Assembly (NCBI GenBank): GCA_914767715.1
Contig: OU612069.1
Span: 20,519,387 to 20,583,386, forward strand
Origin: Membranipora membranacea
Lineage: Eukaryota; Bryozoa; Gymnolaemata; Cheilostomatida; Membraniporidae
Length of the DNA stretch: 64,000 nucleotides
Reading direction: 5' to 3'
The notes beneath the pieces are model-generated. The model saw only the letters and a list, made by a program, of their open reading frames with translations. It made no database searches and was not told where the DNA came from. Positions 1 to 10,713 of the stretch are shown here, piece by piece. Each line of letters starts with the position of its first letter. Position 1 is the first letter of the stretch. The position numbers and the translations under genes were made by a program.

Positions 1-100
1 GGGCAGTTGACAGCGGATGGAAAATGGCTTTTGTTTGTTGATAAACGGTCTTGTGCACAAAGAATGAATATGCGGAACAACAAAGTGCAAACCTTCATAG
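1..100 (+). CDS. C exon: NHL-type repeat, cut by window start
   Basis: Encodes ADGKWLLFVDKRSCAQRM and TFIG, ending at GTAAGG in phase 1. It is the same exon type as A exon 4. Confidence 0.75.
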
Positions 101-435
101 GTAAGGATAGCAAAAGATACTTGTAGCATGCTTATTAAACTCATTTATAGATCGATTTTGAAAATTATGATACCGTTAGTTCTCTGAAATTTTGCGTTCA
201 GCATTCATCTGCTTATGCTTTCCCAGTAGTCATTGTTGATGAGGCTTAGTACAATGGAGTCAACGATTATATGCACAGATCAAAGCAAATGAATGAAAAA
301 TTTGAAAGAGATGACGCCATTTTGTCAACTTTTGCCTTTTACTATTCACAATCATAAATTTATCAGCATGACATGTTATCCCTAACTGTTGCCGACATGT
401 ATTTGTTTCTGTATTCGGCAATGAAGATAATAGAC

Positions 436-881
436 AGTTTTCTGAGATCTAATTTGAGCCTCTATTCTGAGTTGACCTGTCTCCAGTTTGGCACTTTGTA
501 CCGACGCCGCATAGTAAAAAAGAGCTGAAAAGACGGTTATCTTGAAAACTGCTTATGTTAAGATAAAAATGATTTTTTTGATTCCGAATCTGTACCATAT
601 AGTACTCACAGGGACATAGTTTGTGAATAAATATTGGTATTCGGATAGTAACTCACCATTATCAACTTCTGCCTGTTCTCATTAAATTGAGATTTGTTAG
701 ATTACAAGCCCCCAATGATTTGGATACCCTGTCCCTCAGGGGTTTCAATGATGCTGAAACAAGACACATTTTTAAAATAACCCTCATCTCAGCACCTTTT
801 TGCTTTGTGGTGTGGGTTAAAAGTACCAGACTGGAGAGAGGACAACTCAGAATAGAGGCACAAATTATATCTCAGAAAACT
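436..881. mobile_element. MITE with long inverted repeats
   Basis: About 65 bp at each end are inverted copies, starting AGTTTTCTGAGATCTAATTT and sharing GCCTCTATTCTGAGTTG. It lies between the first two C exons. Target duplication not resolved. Confidence 0.6.
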
Positions 882-1264
882 CTTTATAAAAAATGTGAAA
901 AGCCAATTGAAAACGAGCTCAGCAGTATAGTGTGGTCCTAATGCGGCAGCCAAAATAATGCAGAAATATTACTGAACATGAAGCAGAGCCTAGGCAACAC
1001 TAGTTTGCGTGACCCCCTGTCAACCAGCTTAACTAAGACGCACCATCGACTTATTTGTGCGATCCCACTCATCATGTCCAGGGCTATGCCGTTGCTCAAC
1101 AAAACCTTGTCCTCACCATTTTGCTGGTCTTGTCATGATGGATGTGGACAGAACAAGGCTTGTCCCCGTGTTTTGTTTTCATAGCAAAGAGCTTTTACAT
1201 CAAACATCCAGATAGACACATTACATGCCTTGTCCTACAATAATTTACTTCTCGATTATATTAG

Positions 1265-1383
1265 GAAATGGAACACGGGGTTCCAAAACGCTTGATTTAG
1301 ATTCCGAGTCGGGTCTGTCATCGAGAGTTATTGGGATGGTGTATCTTGAGGAAAGAGAGTTCTGGGTATTCTTTGTCAACACT
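1265..1383 (+). CDS. C exon: GNGT/VFFVN segment
   Basis: Encodes GLSSRVIGMVYLEE and FWVFFVNT before GTAAGT. 119 bp, phase 1 to 0. The cysteine of the A and B copies is an arginine here. Confidence 0.75.
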
Positions 1384-2747
1384 GTAAGTTTTAACTGCAC
1401 TCCAACGCAGATGCATTTGAAGTAAGGGGACATGAAAAGACGTGATTCTGATAAGCTGTGATCAAAAAGTGATAGTGCGTTCAGTGTGGATTTTCTTCAG
1501 AAACTGATAGATCCATTATGATAAGTCCTATGTGGGTGTACTCAGTTCTTTTTCATTGACAAGATGATAGACAAATTGGTCAACCTCCCTTGATAAGTAG
1601 TCTGTCACAATGGCAACACAACACATCTCAACGATGGGGTTCTCTTTCATTTAGTTTAAGTTTCTTGTCTATCAGAATTCCTAATTAAGAATTCAATAAA
1701 CCATAATTCAGATGTGAATGGGACATTGGCAGAAATTTGGAAAGTGGTATGTTTATATTTGGTCTCAATCTCTGAGAAATAAAACTGTCTCTGTAGGGTG
1801 CTCTGTAAAAATTATTAAAACTGTTGATTCTGTAAAAATAAATAAAATGATATGACCATAAAAAATACTATTACTTTTGGAAGACACTATTTAGGTATTT
1901 GATACATTCTGCTCTAAAACATTTGGCACGGACCAGCAATTATAATTTTAATTGTAAAACTTAAAGGATGGTACTATACAACCTCTTCCTAATTTTCATC
2001 TTGGTGCAGTCATTGACAGACAGCACAGACAATTGAAGTTTATTGTTCCAGGGTAGATATAAGTCCTAGGAAAGGCTGCAGAGAGGGGGAAGAGGTTTAT
2101 TCTATGCAGGGGGGTCTTTCAATGAGAAAGAGGGATGCTTTACTAATGCAAGTTATTACTATCACATCGCTCAGAATCATCACTCACTTGGGCTTTCAAT
2201 TAGACAAAATCGCTCCCAAATCGCTCACTCGGAATGTATATAGATCCATCATTGAGTGAGCGATCTGAAAGCGAGAGCCCTAGAAGGTATCGCAATATCG
2301 GTAATCGGTAATCGCAACTGCGATTTTAACTGTTTCTAATTGGAATACCCCCTGGTACACTTACTGGTCATAAAGTTTTTGAGTCACTTTCTTTTCTCTT
2401 TGTTTTCCTTGTATGACACAACATAAATACTTGGATATTCCGCAATTCATAAACATTTACCCACAGCTACAGGCCCGCCATACAATCATATGAATAATAA
2501 GAATTATTGTCAACCAGAATGCTGGGCATTGAAGGAACATGCAAATACAATGTGAAAATCTGTCATCCCCATCAAGAGCGAGCCGATTCATCTGAAGGAC
2601 AGGGGAATCCCGAAATCCTGATCAGTCATCTTTTTTGGTATCATATCCGACCCTAAAAATTCAGGTCGAACTTCATTAGGATTTTGAACAAATAACAAAT
2701 GATGCCAAGCACAAGACCACATGAGGCTTATAATGAAGAATCCTTAA

Positions 2748-3124
2748 AGGGCAACCAAGGTTTCGCAGCAATGCATTCATGGGTAGGAAATAATGTGCTG
2801 GGCAGCATCAGCTTTGTGCATTACACGATGCAAAACTCAAAGTAGTTGCTGACTCTAAGCTGGGTAACACTTCAGTTTAGGGGAGGTTCCAAGACTTTGC
2901 TGTAATAATTATAGAGCACAGGCTAAATGATAACAGGAACAGGAAACTGCTATGTGGTATTCTCTTTTAGCTGAGTTTGAGTGCCCGATGGAAGAAATGT
3001 TTCACAAGAATTCTGGCTGAATAATTATCCGAATTATATTTTGTATTTTTCCCCAAGCAGAAGGTGCAATCTGCTATTAATCAATGGCCATCAATGAGAA
3101 GTTGTTTGAAACCTTGGTTGCCCT
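2748..3124 (-). mobile_element. 377-bp TTAA MITE, copy 1
   Basis: AGGGCAACCAAGGTTTC and its inverse bound the element; TTAA lies at 2,744-2,747 and 3,125-3,128. The orientation is opposite to the other two copies. Confidence 0.85.
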
Positions 3125-3907
3125 TTAAGTTCCAACCCATACCAAGGACGCAGCATATCGAAACTGATTCAGGCAAAGTTGAAGTTGTGTAAGAGTGGGC
3201 AACTCCAAATTTACATACTCTTCTCAATTATGCATCAATGGCAAAGCCTCTCAGTTGACTCATTTCAGTGGCAAATGAAGAAGAGGCAACTTTTCAGCAA
3301 TTAAAGAGTTTTATCTGGGAGTGTTGCTGAGAATCGGCTAAAGACATAGATGACTAATATGTTCAATGATATTTCCACATGAGGGTAAAGTTTATACAGG
3401 CTATTGGTCAGGATCACATCACAAAGAACTGGGTTGTATGGTGCATCATTCTGCTTACTTCTGCAGTATCACTGTATTTACTATAAAGGGTCAAGCAAAT
3501 TGTGACAGCAGCATTGATGACTATTTAATGGGTATATATGGGTATTTAACATCTGTGGCAGTATCCACAGTGTGATCATTGCGGATGCAGAGCTGCTACG
3601 TTCCTGATTGAATGAGGAGAGTGTATGCACTATCATAAGGAACAATCGGGGTTGCATACGCAATTCATTGCCGATGGTCATTGATTATCATCTATCAAAA
3701 GCGTACCAAGCTTTATTCAACAAAAAAAAGAATAAATGAGTAAAATCTGCCGCTGCGGGTGTTTGATCTCCTACCTGAGTCTACTCAGTCACTTGCTGAT
3801 TTATCATTATCCGTTTTGAGTGACTATAACCCAAATTTTTCTTTCCAGCTAAATATTTATTATATTTATTTCCAACTTTTTGTTGAACCATTATCTCTCT
3901 TTTGAAG

Positions 3908-4019
3908 ATGTCAACAATATCAATCACTGCCATGATCATGGATTATTTGAATGGGATATCGCCAATCGATTTACTTGTAAATGTAACTCAGGATGGAGAG
4001 GAAAAACCTGTAACATCGT
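3908..4019 (+). CDS. C exon: EGF-like half-domain
   Basis: Encodes HCHDHG, NRFTCKCNSGWRGKTCNIV. Exactly 112 bp, as in A, with TGG at the codon that is TGA in A. GTGAGT donor. Confidence 0.8.
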
Positions 4020-5297
4020 GTGAGTAGATACAACATACAGTGGTGCGCGTACCACTGCACAACACACAGGTCTTCAGCTAGAAACCATGAGTCAAACGCT
4101 GTTTCGAGGCCTTCTCTAGTACAACATCCTCATGGCCGGCCCCAGCAGCATGAAGCCACCCCTGTGTGTTGCTGAGCATCTCAATCAATCTCATCGATCC
4201 CTCAGTGCATTTTGTCAGTTTCGGTGGTTTGACATAATTGGTGTGTTTACGCTGTTGCGCAACCAGGGAGGCTGCCAACTCTTCATTGTTTCAGTGCAAC
4301 AATGTTCGCCCCATCACTCTCATGCTTATACTCTAAGCCAAACCAGTGCAGGGAGGTTTGCTTTCCATCAACTCATCGGCGCAAAGTCGCTATCGTCAAG
4401 GCACCCGCCCCTCGTGCCACTCGTTCGCTACTCAAATTCACCACATTGAGCATAGTACAACTCATACACAAGTCAGAGAGATGACTTGTTTGCGCTACAG
4501 CCAGTGGGCTGACTGTGTTTTCCTGTCCCGCTCTGCCTGCCTTTTATGCGAGGGCCAAGCTTTTAATCCTATGTTTGTAAAACCTTAGATCTAACTCAGA
4601 CTCACTTTGATTTTCACTCTGCAGAGATTAAGCTACTTTAATTTGAGTATTAAAGGCATAATCTTGCTTAGCCTTCTACCCCAAGCAATTTGCTTATCAT
4701 CACTTAATCCCCTCATTCTAATCCTTACGAGGATTATAACAAAAGGAATTAAATGCTGGCCAACTCCACAAAACAAAGTGAGTGTGTTAAACCCCAGCTT
4801 ACAAGTAATAGGATTACTTAGCTTTTGTCTTCACACAGTGCTGTTGCCATATCCATGCAGATGTGGAGTAGAGTGATTGTGAAAGAAGTAGGGTTTTGGT
4901 ATCAATCAAGAGTTTGCGGATTTAGTTTTTAATGTAAATGAATGGAAATCGGGCCACTTGATGTATATGAATCCAGCTAGCAAGATTCGAAAATAGACTG
5001 AATCCTATTACAGTAGACTTTATAATAATTGAGAACAATAGCAAAACATTGATTACATCACGGTTACTGTAATGTTATTGTTTAATCATTCATCGAGGAG
5101 TCAGGAGTGGTCTGATAGTCAAATAAGATCTAGTGTGAAGAAAGACAAAAAGAATTAATATGAAACATATTTTGACAACCAACTTATTTATACCTTGTGC
5201 ATCGCTGAGATCGTCTCCCAAGGCTTCTTGAGCCAAACAGTAACATACATTTCATGAAGCGAACTTTACGATAACGAAAAGTTTGTATTCTTTTCAG

Positions 5298-5397
5298 AGA
5301 TACGTTATCGATTGAGATGGCTAGTAGGCAGGCAGTTACATATGGATGGGACAAAAATGCTATAAAGAAATCTCAGTTTGGAGAAGGATTTCTGATG
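5298..5397 (+). CDS. C exon: module-start segment with GC donor
   Basis: Encodes DTLSIEMASRQ and GEGFLM. The donor reads GCAAGT, a GC-AG type splice site, where A has GTAAGT and B GTTAGT. Confidence 0.7.
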
Positions 5398-5656
5398 GCA
5401 AGTTACTAAGTTAGACATATTGGATGGGAAATCAGTCAATCACTAAACAAGGAAGCTTTTCATAAATAACACTCTTCCATGAGAAGAAGAATGATAAATT
5501 ATTGGCAACAAGACAAGCAGTAAGGTTTTGTCATCCTACGGTATAAGATACTGAATTTCAATCGTGTTGTCAATGTCTCCCATAAAACATTCTCATAACT
5601 CAGTTTGTTATTCTTCGCACCCCTTAAATGTATTTTGACTTTATAATTTTTCACAG

Positions 5657-5756
5657 AAGCTGAATGACCCAGCAGTATTAATCGTTGGTTTCCGTGGTTG
5701 GTATAAAGAGGGTGCAATTGGATACTTTCGCCTTGGTTACTTGGAAAATTTTGTCG
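5657..5756 (+). CDS. C exon: KLNDPAVLIVGFRG segment
   Basis: Encodes KLNDPAVLIVGFRG and EGAIGYFRLGYL before GTAAGG. 100 bp, phase 0 to 1. It is the last recognisable exon of this copy. Confidence 0.75.
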
Positions 5757-5987
5757 GTAAGGACAGAACTTCTCAAATCGCTGAGTATTTAGCTTTACTT
5801 GTCATTGCAAGCGCCATTGTGGATTGCTAGCCCTAGAAAAAGTAATTTATTTATTGCACTATTTGGAATGAAAAAGTGAATATAAGAAACCAGGGAAGAG
5901 TACATGACAGCATAGCATCCACTCAGTTGATGGTTTGTCAAGTCAAGTTACTTGCAACTTTTACAGTTAGTGCTAGAATACAATTCA

Positions 5988-6028
5988 TTCAATCAATCAG
6001 TCAATCAATCAGTCAATCAGTCAATCAG

Positions 6029-6110
<82 letters not shown>

Positions 6111-6112
6111 CA
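5988..6112. repeat. (TCAA/TCAG)n microsatellite
   Basis: About 30 tandem copies of a 4-bp unit, mostly TCAA with TCAG variants at the left end. It lies just left of MITE copy 2. Confidence 0.95.
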
Positions 6113-6161
6113 TTTTGCTTTTGAGCTTAAATGGATTGATTAATTTAATTTTTTAGCTTAA

Positions 6162-6538
6162 AGTGCAACCAAGGTTTCAAACAACTTCTCATTGATGGCC
6201 ATTGATTAATAGCAGATTGCACCTTCTGCATGGGGAAAAAGACAAAATATAATTCGGATGATTATTCAGCCAGAATTCTTGTGAAACATTTCTTCCATCA
6301 GGCACTCAAACTCAGCTAAAAGAGAATACCACATAGCAGTTTCCTGTTCCTGTTATTATTTAGCCTGTGCTCTATAATTATTACAGCAAAGTCTTGGAAC
6401 CTCCCCTAAACTGAAGTGTTACCCAGCTTAGAGTCAGCAACTACTTTGAGTTTTGCATCGCGTAATGCACAAAGCTGATGCTGCCCACCACATTATTTCC
6501 TACCCATTAATGCATTGCTGCGAAACCCTGGTTGCCCT
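6162..6538 (+). mobile_element. 377-bp TTAA MITE, copy 2
   Basis: TTAA lies at 6,158-6,161 and 6,539-6,542. The same length as copies 1 and 3, with a one-base change in the left terminal repeat (AGTGCAACC). Confidence 0.85.
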
Positions 6539-6781
6539 TTAAATAGATCAATTAATTTTGAGGTTATCATTCACTTTTGGCTGAATTTTCATCCGTAAAC
6601 CATCAAGTAGGGTACATGTATAGTGCAACTCTCGGGGTTTGTTGTGCATCGGCTGCTGTTTGTGGTTCTGCTTGTTGACAGGTGTTTCCATTATCTTAGA
6701 TATTTTGTCTTTCCTTGACTTATTCTATGACTTTGTTTCATGTTGGCATCATGTGATGTTTATACTGGTGATGAATTGGTC

Positions 6782-7008
6782 GGCAAAAACAATGCTTTTC
6801 TCAAGAACATTCTGAGGGAGGCGGGGAAACCCTCCTTTGGCACAAAAGCTCAACTCGTTCAGAGAATTATATCATCTTAGATTAGAAAATCTGCAACAAC
6901 CCAGTCAACAATAAGTGAAAACCTAGAATTAATCCGATCGGCTGAAAGGCAGTTTACGCAGCTCAAATCCTCCATACAGGTTCACGATCGGACAGGTGGG
7001 GATGCATG
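6782..7008 (+). pseudogene. SAP-like ORF relic
   Basis: Encodes FLKNILREAGKPSFGTKAQL, which has the leucine and G-T-K-x-x-L pattern of SAP DNA-binding motifs, then TAG (6,878-6,880), then an open charged stretch (SENLELIRSAERQFTQLKSS) to a second stop. A proline-rich open stretch follows near 7,145-7,230. Probably a transposon relic; family unknown. Confidence 0.3.
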
Positions 7009-8375
7009 ACTGCATTACGAATCTTATACATGAAAGTAGTCCAAAACCAGACATATTTCAGGCTACTCACCAAGAAAATACTTACTTTGTTTATCATTAT
7101 TGTTATCATACTCGCAGTGAGCATGGATTTTGATCTCAGGCACTAATGCCAAACAAAAAACCGGTACCACAACCGGCCCCAAGCCCATCCAAGGCCCAAC
7201 CAGATTCACAGATCATCATGATGGCCACACAGTACAGCATTAGATGACAATAGCTGATAGTCATAATGATTTAGTTCATAGTGTACAATTAAGACCAACA
7301 CCCAAACCCCGTGCACGTGTAAACAATCCTCGCTCATTGTTACGTGCTGGCCACCATCATCTACAACCAGTTGAGAACAACAGGCCAGCCTCATTGCAAG
7401 CCACTGCTTACAATACCTATTCTGCTCAGTCTGACTCATCAAACCAACTGTCCCATTATAATGGCAGCTCAGATCAGGTGCCTACAGAATGTAGCTGGGA
7501 TCCAACACTTTTATTAAAACCTTCAAAACGTGTATCATCAACTGTTGTCTTGATTGGGTTTGCATTTCATAATTGCATGATGTTTATATTAGCTTTTTGT
7601 TGAAGCTCTTTGATTAAACATCAACTGATACTAACACAGGGTGTTGAAAGTTCAAAATCAATTAAATGTATAACCTTTGTTACGATAAGAATAAATACAT
7701 GATCAGAGACGTCGATAACTGATACGTCTTGGATTCTCAGGCATAATCAATACACCAAAATTAAGCATAGCCATGTTTTCACATTATTACTGCGATATTT
7801 AGTATGATAAACTTATCTATATTTATTTTGACTATGATAAAATGACAAAGTTAATTTATTTGCCTATGGAACAGAGAAAAGGTCAAAGCTCAAGGTGGTG
7901 TAGATAAGGGCTAAAAAGGCAGAAGAGAATTACTCATACTATACCAATATATAGAAGTACAAGGCCACCCAAAAAAGAAAGAAAAACAAAAACCTATGGT
8001 TGTGTGACAAGGCTAGGTAGGATACTGTTGATAATGCAATGGCTTGTCCTGCAGCGGAAACTGATGAATGATGTAACAACAATGGCATGATTCTAAATAC
8101 ATCAAAAACTAAACAAATGATAATTTCACTCAAAGATGATGTTTCATCTGATGACCAGGTGATCATAAACAGTTGCAATATAGAGAGAGTAATTGATTGA
8201 TTGATTTGTATTCTATCAATAACTGTAAAAGTTGCGAGAAAAAGGTTGCTGTTACACGTACTCTGCTAAAAAACAATGAAGTTGCCTTGCATGCAAGAAT
8301 AGTATTATTGAAAAGTAGTTAAAAAATTGAATTATTAATATAAATGCACATGTGTCTTAAAAAGCAGTCTTTGCC

Positions 8376-9310
8376 CTAGGCAGTGTGGTATTTTGTGTGT
8401 CTAAGCCGACCTGAGGGGCATCGTTCGAGGTAGTTCTGGATAAAGTGTTTGTCATCAGCGAGTATCTGTATTACACGAGTTTTTAAATGAGTGTCAACTA
8501 GAGTGTCGAGATCATAATTAGATTGTAATCCGAGCGAGGAAGCATCTTTAAATATTTTGTGCATGTCCTTCTTTTCTCATTGATAAATAGCAGGATAGTG
8601 GACAATACATTATAAGTGAAACAATAAAACTTTTAAAAAACATGCATGCTAGTGGCTTGGTACTCAAATACAGAAAGTTTTTAATTATAGAAATTCTTTG
8701 ATTTGCCTTATGAACAATATTTTGGATGTGGGCTTCACATCTAAGCTTCTGGTCAATCTCATCACCAAGCTATTTAGTGGTCTCACAGAAAGAAATAACT
8801 GATCCATTAAGTAAGAGGCTAGGGCTGACAGTTCATTCACATCTAGTTGAAAATAACATTTCTTTAGTTTTGCCTGCGTTTGAAAGGAGGTCCATATCTC
8901 AACATTGATTAGCTATTCTATTTACTTCAGAAAAATAACAATCTAAATTAGAGGAATTACCTATGAGTCCAATCAAACAAGTATCATGCGCATATTTTAA
9001 AACATTAAAGTTCTGCTATCTAGATCTAATTCCATCAGTATACAATGAAAACAAAAACAGATTTAGTACAGATCCTTGTGGGGTGCCATTGTTGGTAATG
9101 AGTGTATCTCAGAGTAAGTTATTATTAATGGGTATTGTTTGTTGTCTGCGATTGCTGAGAAAGCTAATAATCCATTGTGCAATCTTTGAGTCAAGAATGT
9201 TTTAGTCAAGGTGTTGCACTGATGGGATTCAATATTCTACTCTAATTGTATTGAAGGCTGATAAAAAAAATCTAGGAAGAGACAGCGACCGTAGTTTGTC
9301 TGGGTTTTAT
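8376..9310 (-). mobile_element. Decayed LINE reverse transcriptase
   Basis: Reading down, NNGTPQGSVL is followed by YAHDTCLIG (catalytic DD degraded to HD), then AHIQNIVHKANQRISI and a C-terminal SGRLRHTKY-like end. Many stops and frame changes. Confidence 0.55.
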
Positions 9311-9399
9311 CATTGAAGTTGGTTATGGTTGTTTTGAGTCACATAACTACGTCTTGAGTTGTTCTGTATGCAAATTGTTATGGGTCCATTGGTGTGTGT

Positions 9400-9720
9400 T
9401 GTGTTACATAAAGTAGAAACATTCAAGCTCCTTGGTGTTACTCTCCGTCGCCAATTGCGATCTCATGATTATACAACAACAGTCATTGACCGCAGCAACA
9501 CCAAACATTATGCTTTATAAGTACTCAAGCAACATGCAGCGGCACTTGACGGATTGTGCAGTTATTACAATCTCTCATCAGAAGCCTTTTGAGTTATGCA
9601 TGTCCGGCACGTTTTCTTTCTGAATTTGACAATCTGGAAGGCATTCTAAATTTTGCCTAAAAACTATCTCTCCAGAAGCTAGTTGTCTGGTTGCTTCTCA
9701 CTTAACCACACGGCATGAAC
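9400..9720 (+). mobile_element. LINE 3' fragment
   Basis: Encodes FKLLGVTLR and, in another frame, LLSYACPARFLSEFDNLEGI. These are typical of the region behind the reverse transcriptase palm. It is opposite in strand to its left neighbour and has several stops. Confidence 0.5.
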
Positions 9721-10558
9721 TCCTGTCAGAATAACAAAGAAAGATGCCGCACGAAACCAATATCAAACACTATCATAACATGCATTAATATGGTATGATA
9801 ATTGCATACCAAGACTTCATTTTAGAACTAATGGCATTTCTCTATAATGTCTGAAAATTTCTTATATGATAGGTATTTTCTTCTATATGCATGTTTTGAA
9901 AGGTTTTCAATAATCAATGGCACGACCAGTAGCACATGCAGATGGCTGATGGTGCCAGATGTAGGTATATTTTACATTCCTACAGATTAACCATTTGTGT
10001 CAATACCGCGAACAAGTTTATCACAATAATGAAGTACAATCACATAGTTTTAGCCGACACAATAAAACAAGTCAAGCAAACTGATACCTTTTTAAAAAAA
10101 AAATTGAAGGCATCTTTTGTAATTTCTGTCGTTGTGTCTGACTTTAGTATTTGATGAAACATACATTGAAAAAACTATTTTAAATGGTGAATGGTGAAAA
10201 ATGTGAAAGAAAAACATCTGGCCAAAAATAAGATCATGTTTTTTAAATTAACACTAAGATCATGACAAAGTTTAATTGATAATCGCATCTAAATATGCAA
10301 TAACACGTCGGTAAATATAACACCTCTAAGTTCATCTGAGGTCGAAAACAACAACAATAACTCTTTGCCTTTGCTTGTTTGTCAATCATTCAAAATAGAT
10401 AATGATGATGAGATCGAAAAAACTTTTCTAGAAGTCTGTGATAGAATCACAGAAGTAAGTCAGTTATTCATGCAGCTAACTGCAGTATTAAAACAGTGGA
10501 AGGAAAGTTAAATTAGCTAGATGCTAAGGAAGTGATTTAAGGTAAAGGACATGTGTAG

Positions 10559-10713
10559 TTAAATGCAAATACTCAGCTGGAGGTAGTATGATGTGAGTGC
10601 CAGAATGAATATAAGGGTTGAGCAGGACTCGCTGGCAGATGTTCCTATACTGATTAGACTACCAGGATCACTACCAGTGTGAGTAAATGCAGCAAGTGCA
10701 GGAAATATTGGCT
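10559..10713 (-). CDS. A exon 22: C-terminus with GPI-anchor-like tail
   Basis: Encodes PIFPALAAF, a small-residue stretch rich in S, G and T, then STLIFILALTSYYLQL and ends at TAA. Small residues (SASES) followed by about 18 hydrophobic residues at the extreme C-terminus fit a GPI-attachment signal. A single-pass membrane anchor without a cytoplasmic tail is the alternative. Confidence 0.7.

Larger units (their letters stand above)
1..5756 (+). pseudogene. Paralogue C: opposite-strand NHL/EGF fragment
   Basis: Five exons on the plus strand match the family: the end of an NHL exon (1-100), GNGT exon (1,265-1,383), EGF-like half-domain (3,908-4,019), module-start exon (5,298-5,397) and LIVGFRG exon (5,657-5,756). 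The exons that should lie between the second and third (equivalents of A exons 6-10) were not found in 1,384-3,907, and no NHL exon follows 5,756. The surviving exons are open, with conserved phases and lengths. It is most simply a decaying partial copy; the gene begins outside the window. I cannot exclude a shorter functional isoform. Confidence 0.6.
5757..10300. other. Spacer between C and A
   Basis: Holds a microsatellite, MITE copy 2, the SAP-like relic and two LINE relics. Genes C and A converge on it. No host exon was recognised; the expected next NHL exon of C is absent. Confidence 0.6.

Noticed and set aside
1740-1850. Possible C version of the GIYVYPW exon (WYVYIWSQ)
   Set aside because: Similarity is limited to a few residues, there is no fitting acceptor, and the rest of the exon does not match.
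4132-4588. Overlapping plus-strand frames up to 105 codons
   Set aside because: No motif, no splice support and no match to the family; they overlap each other in different frames.
5876-6143. Plus-strand frames rich in INQS repeats
   Set aside because: They are translations of the 4-bp microsatellite.
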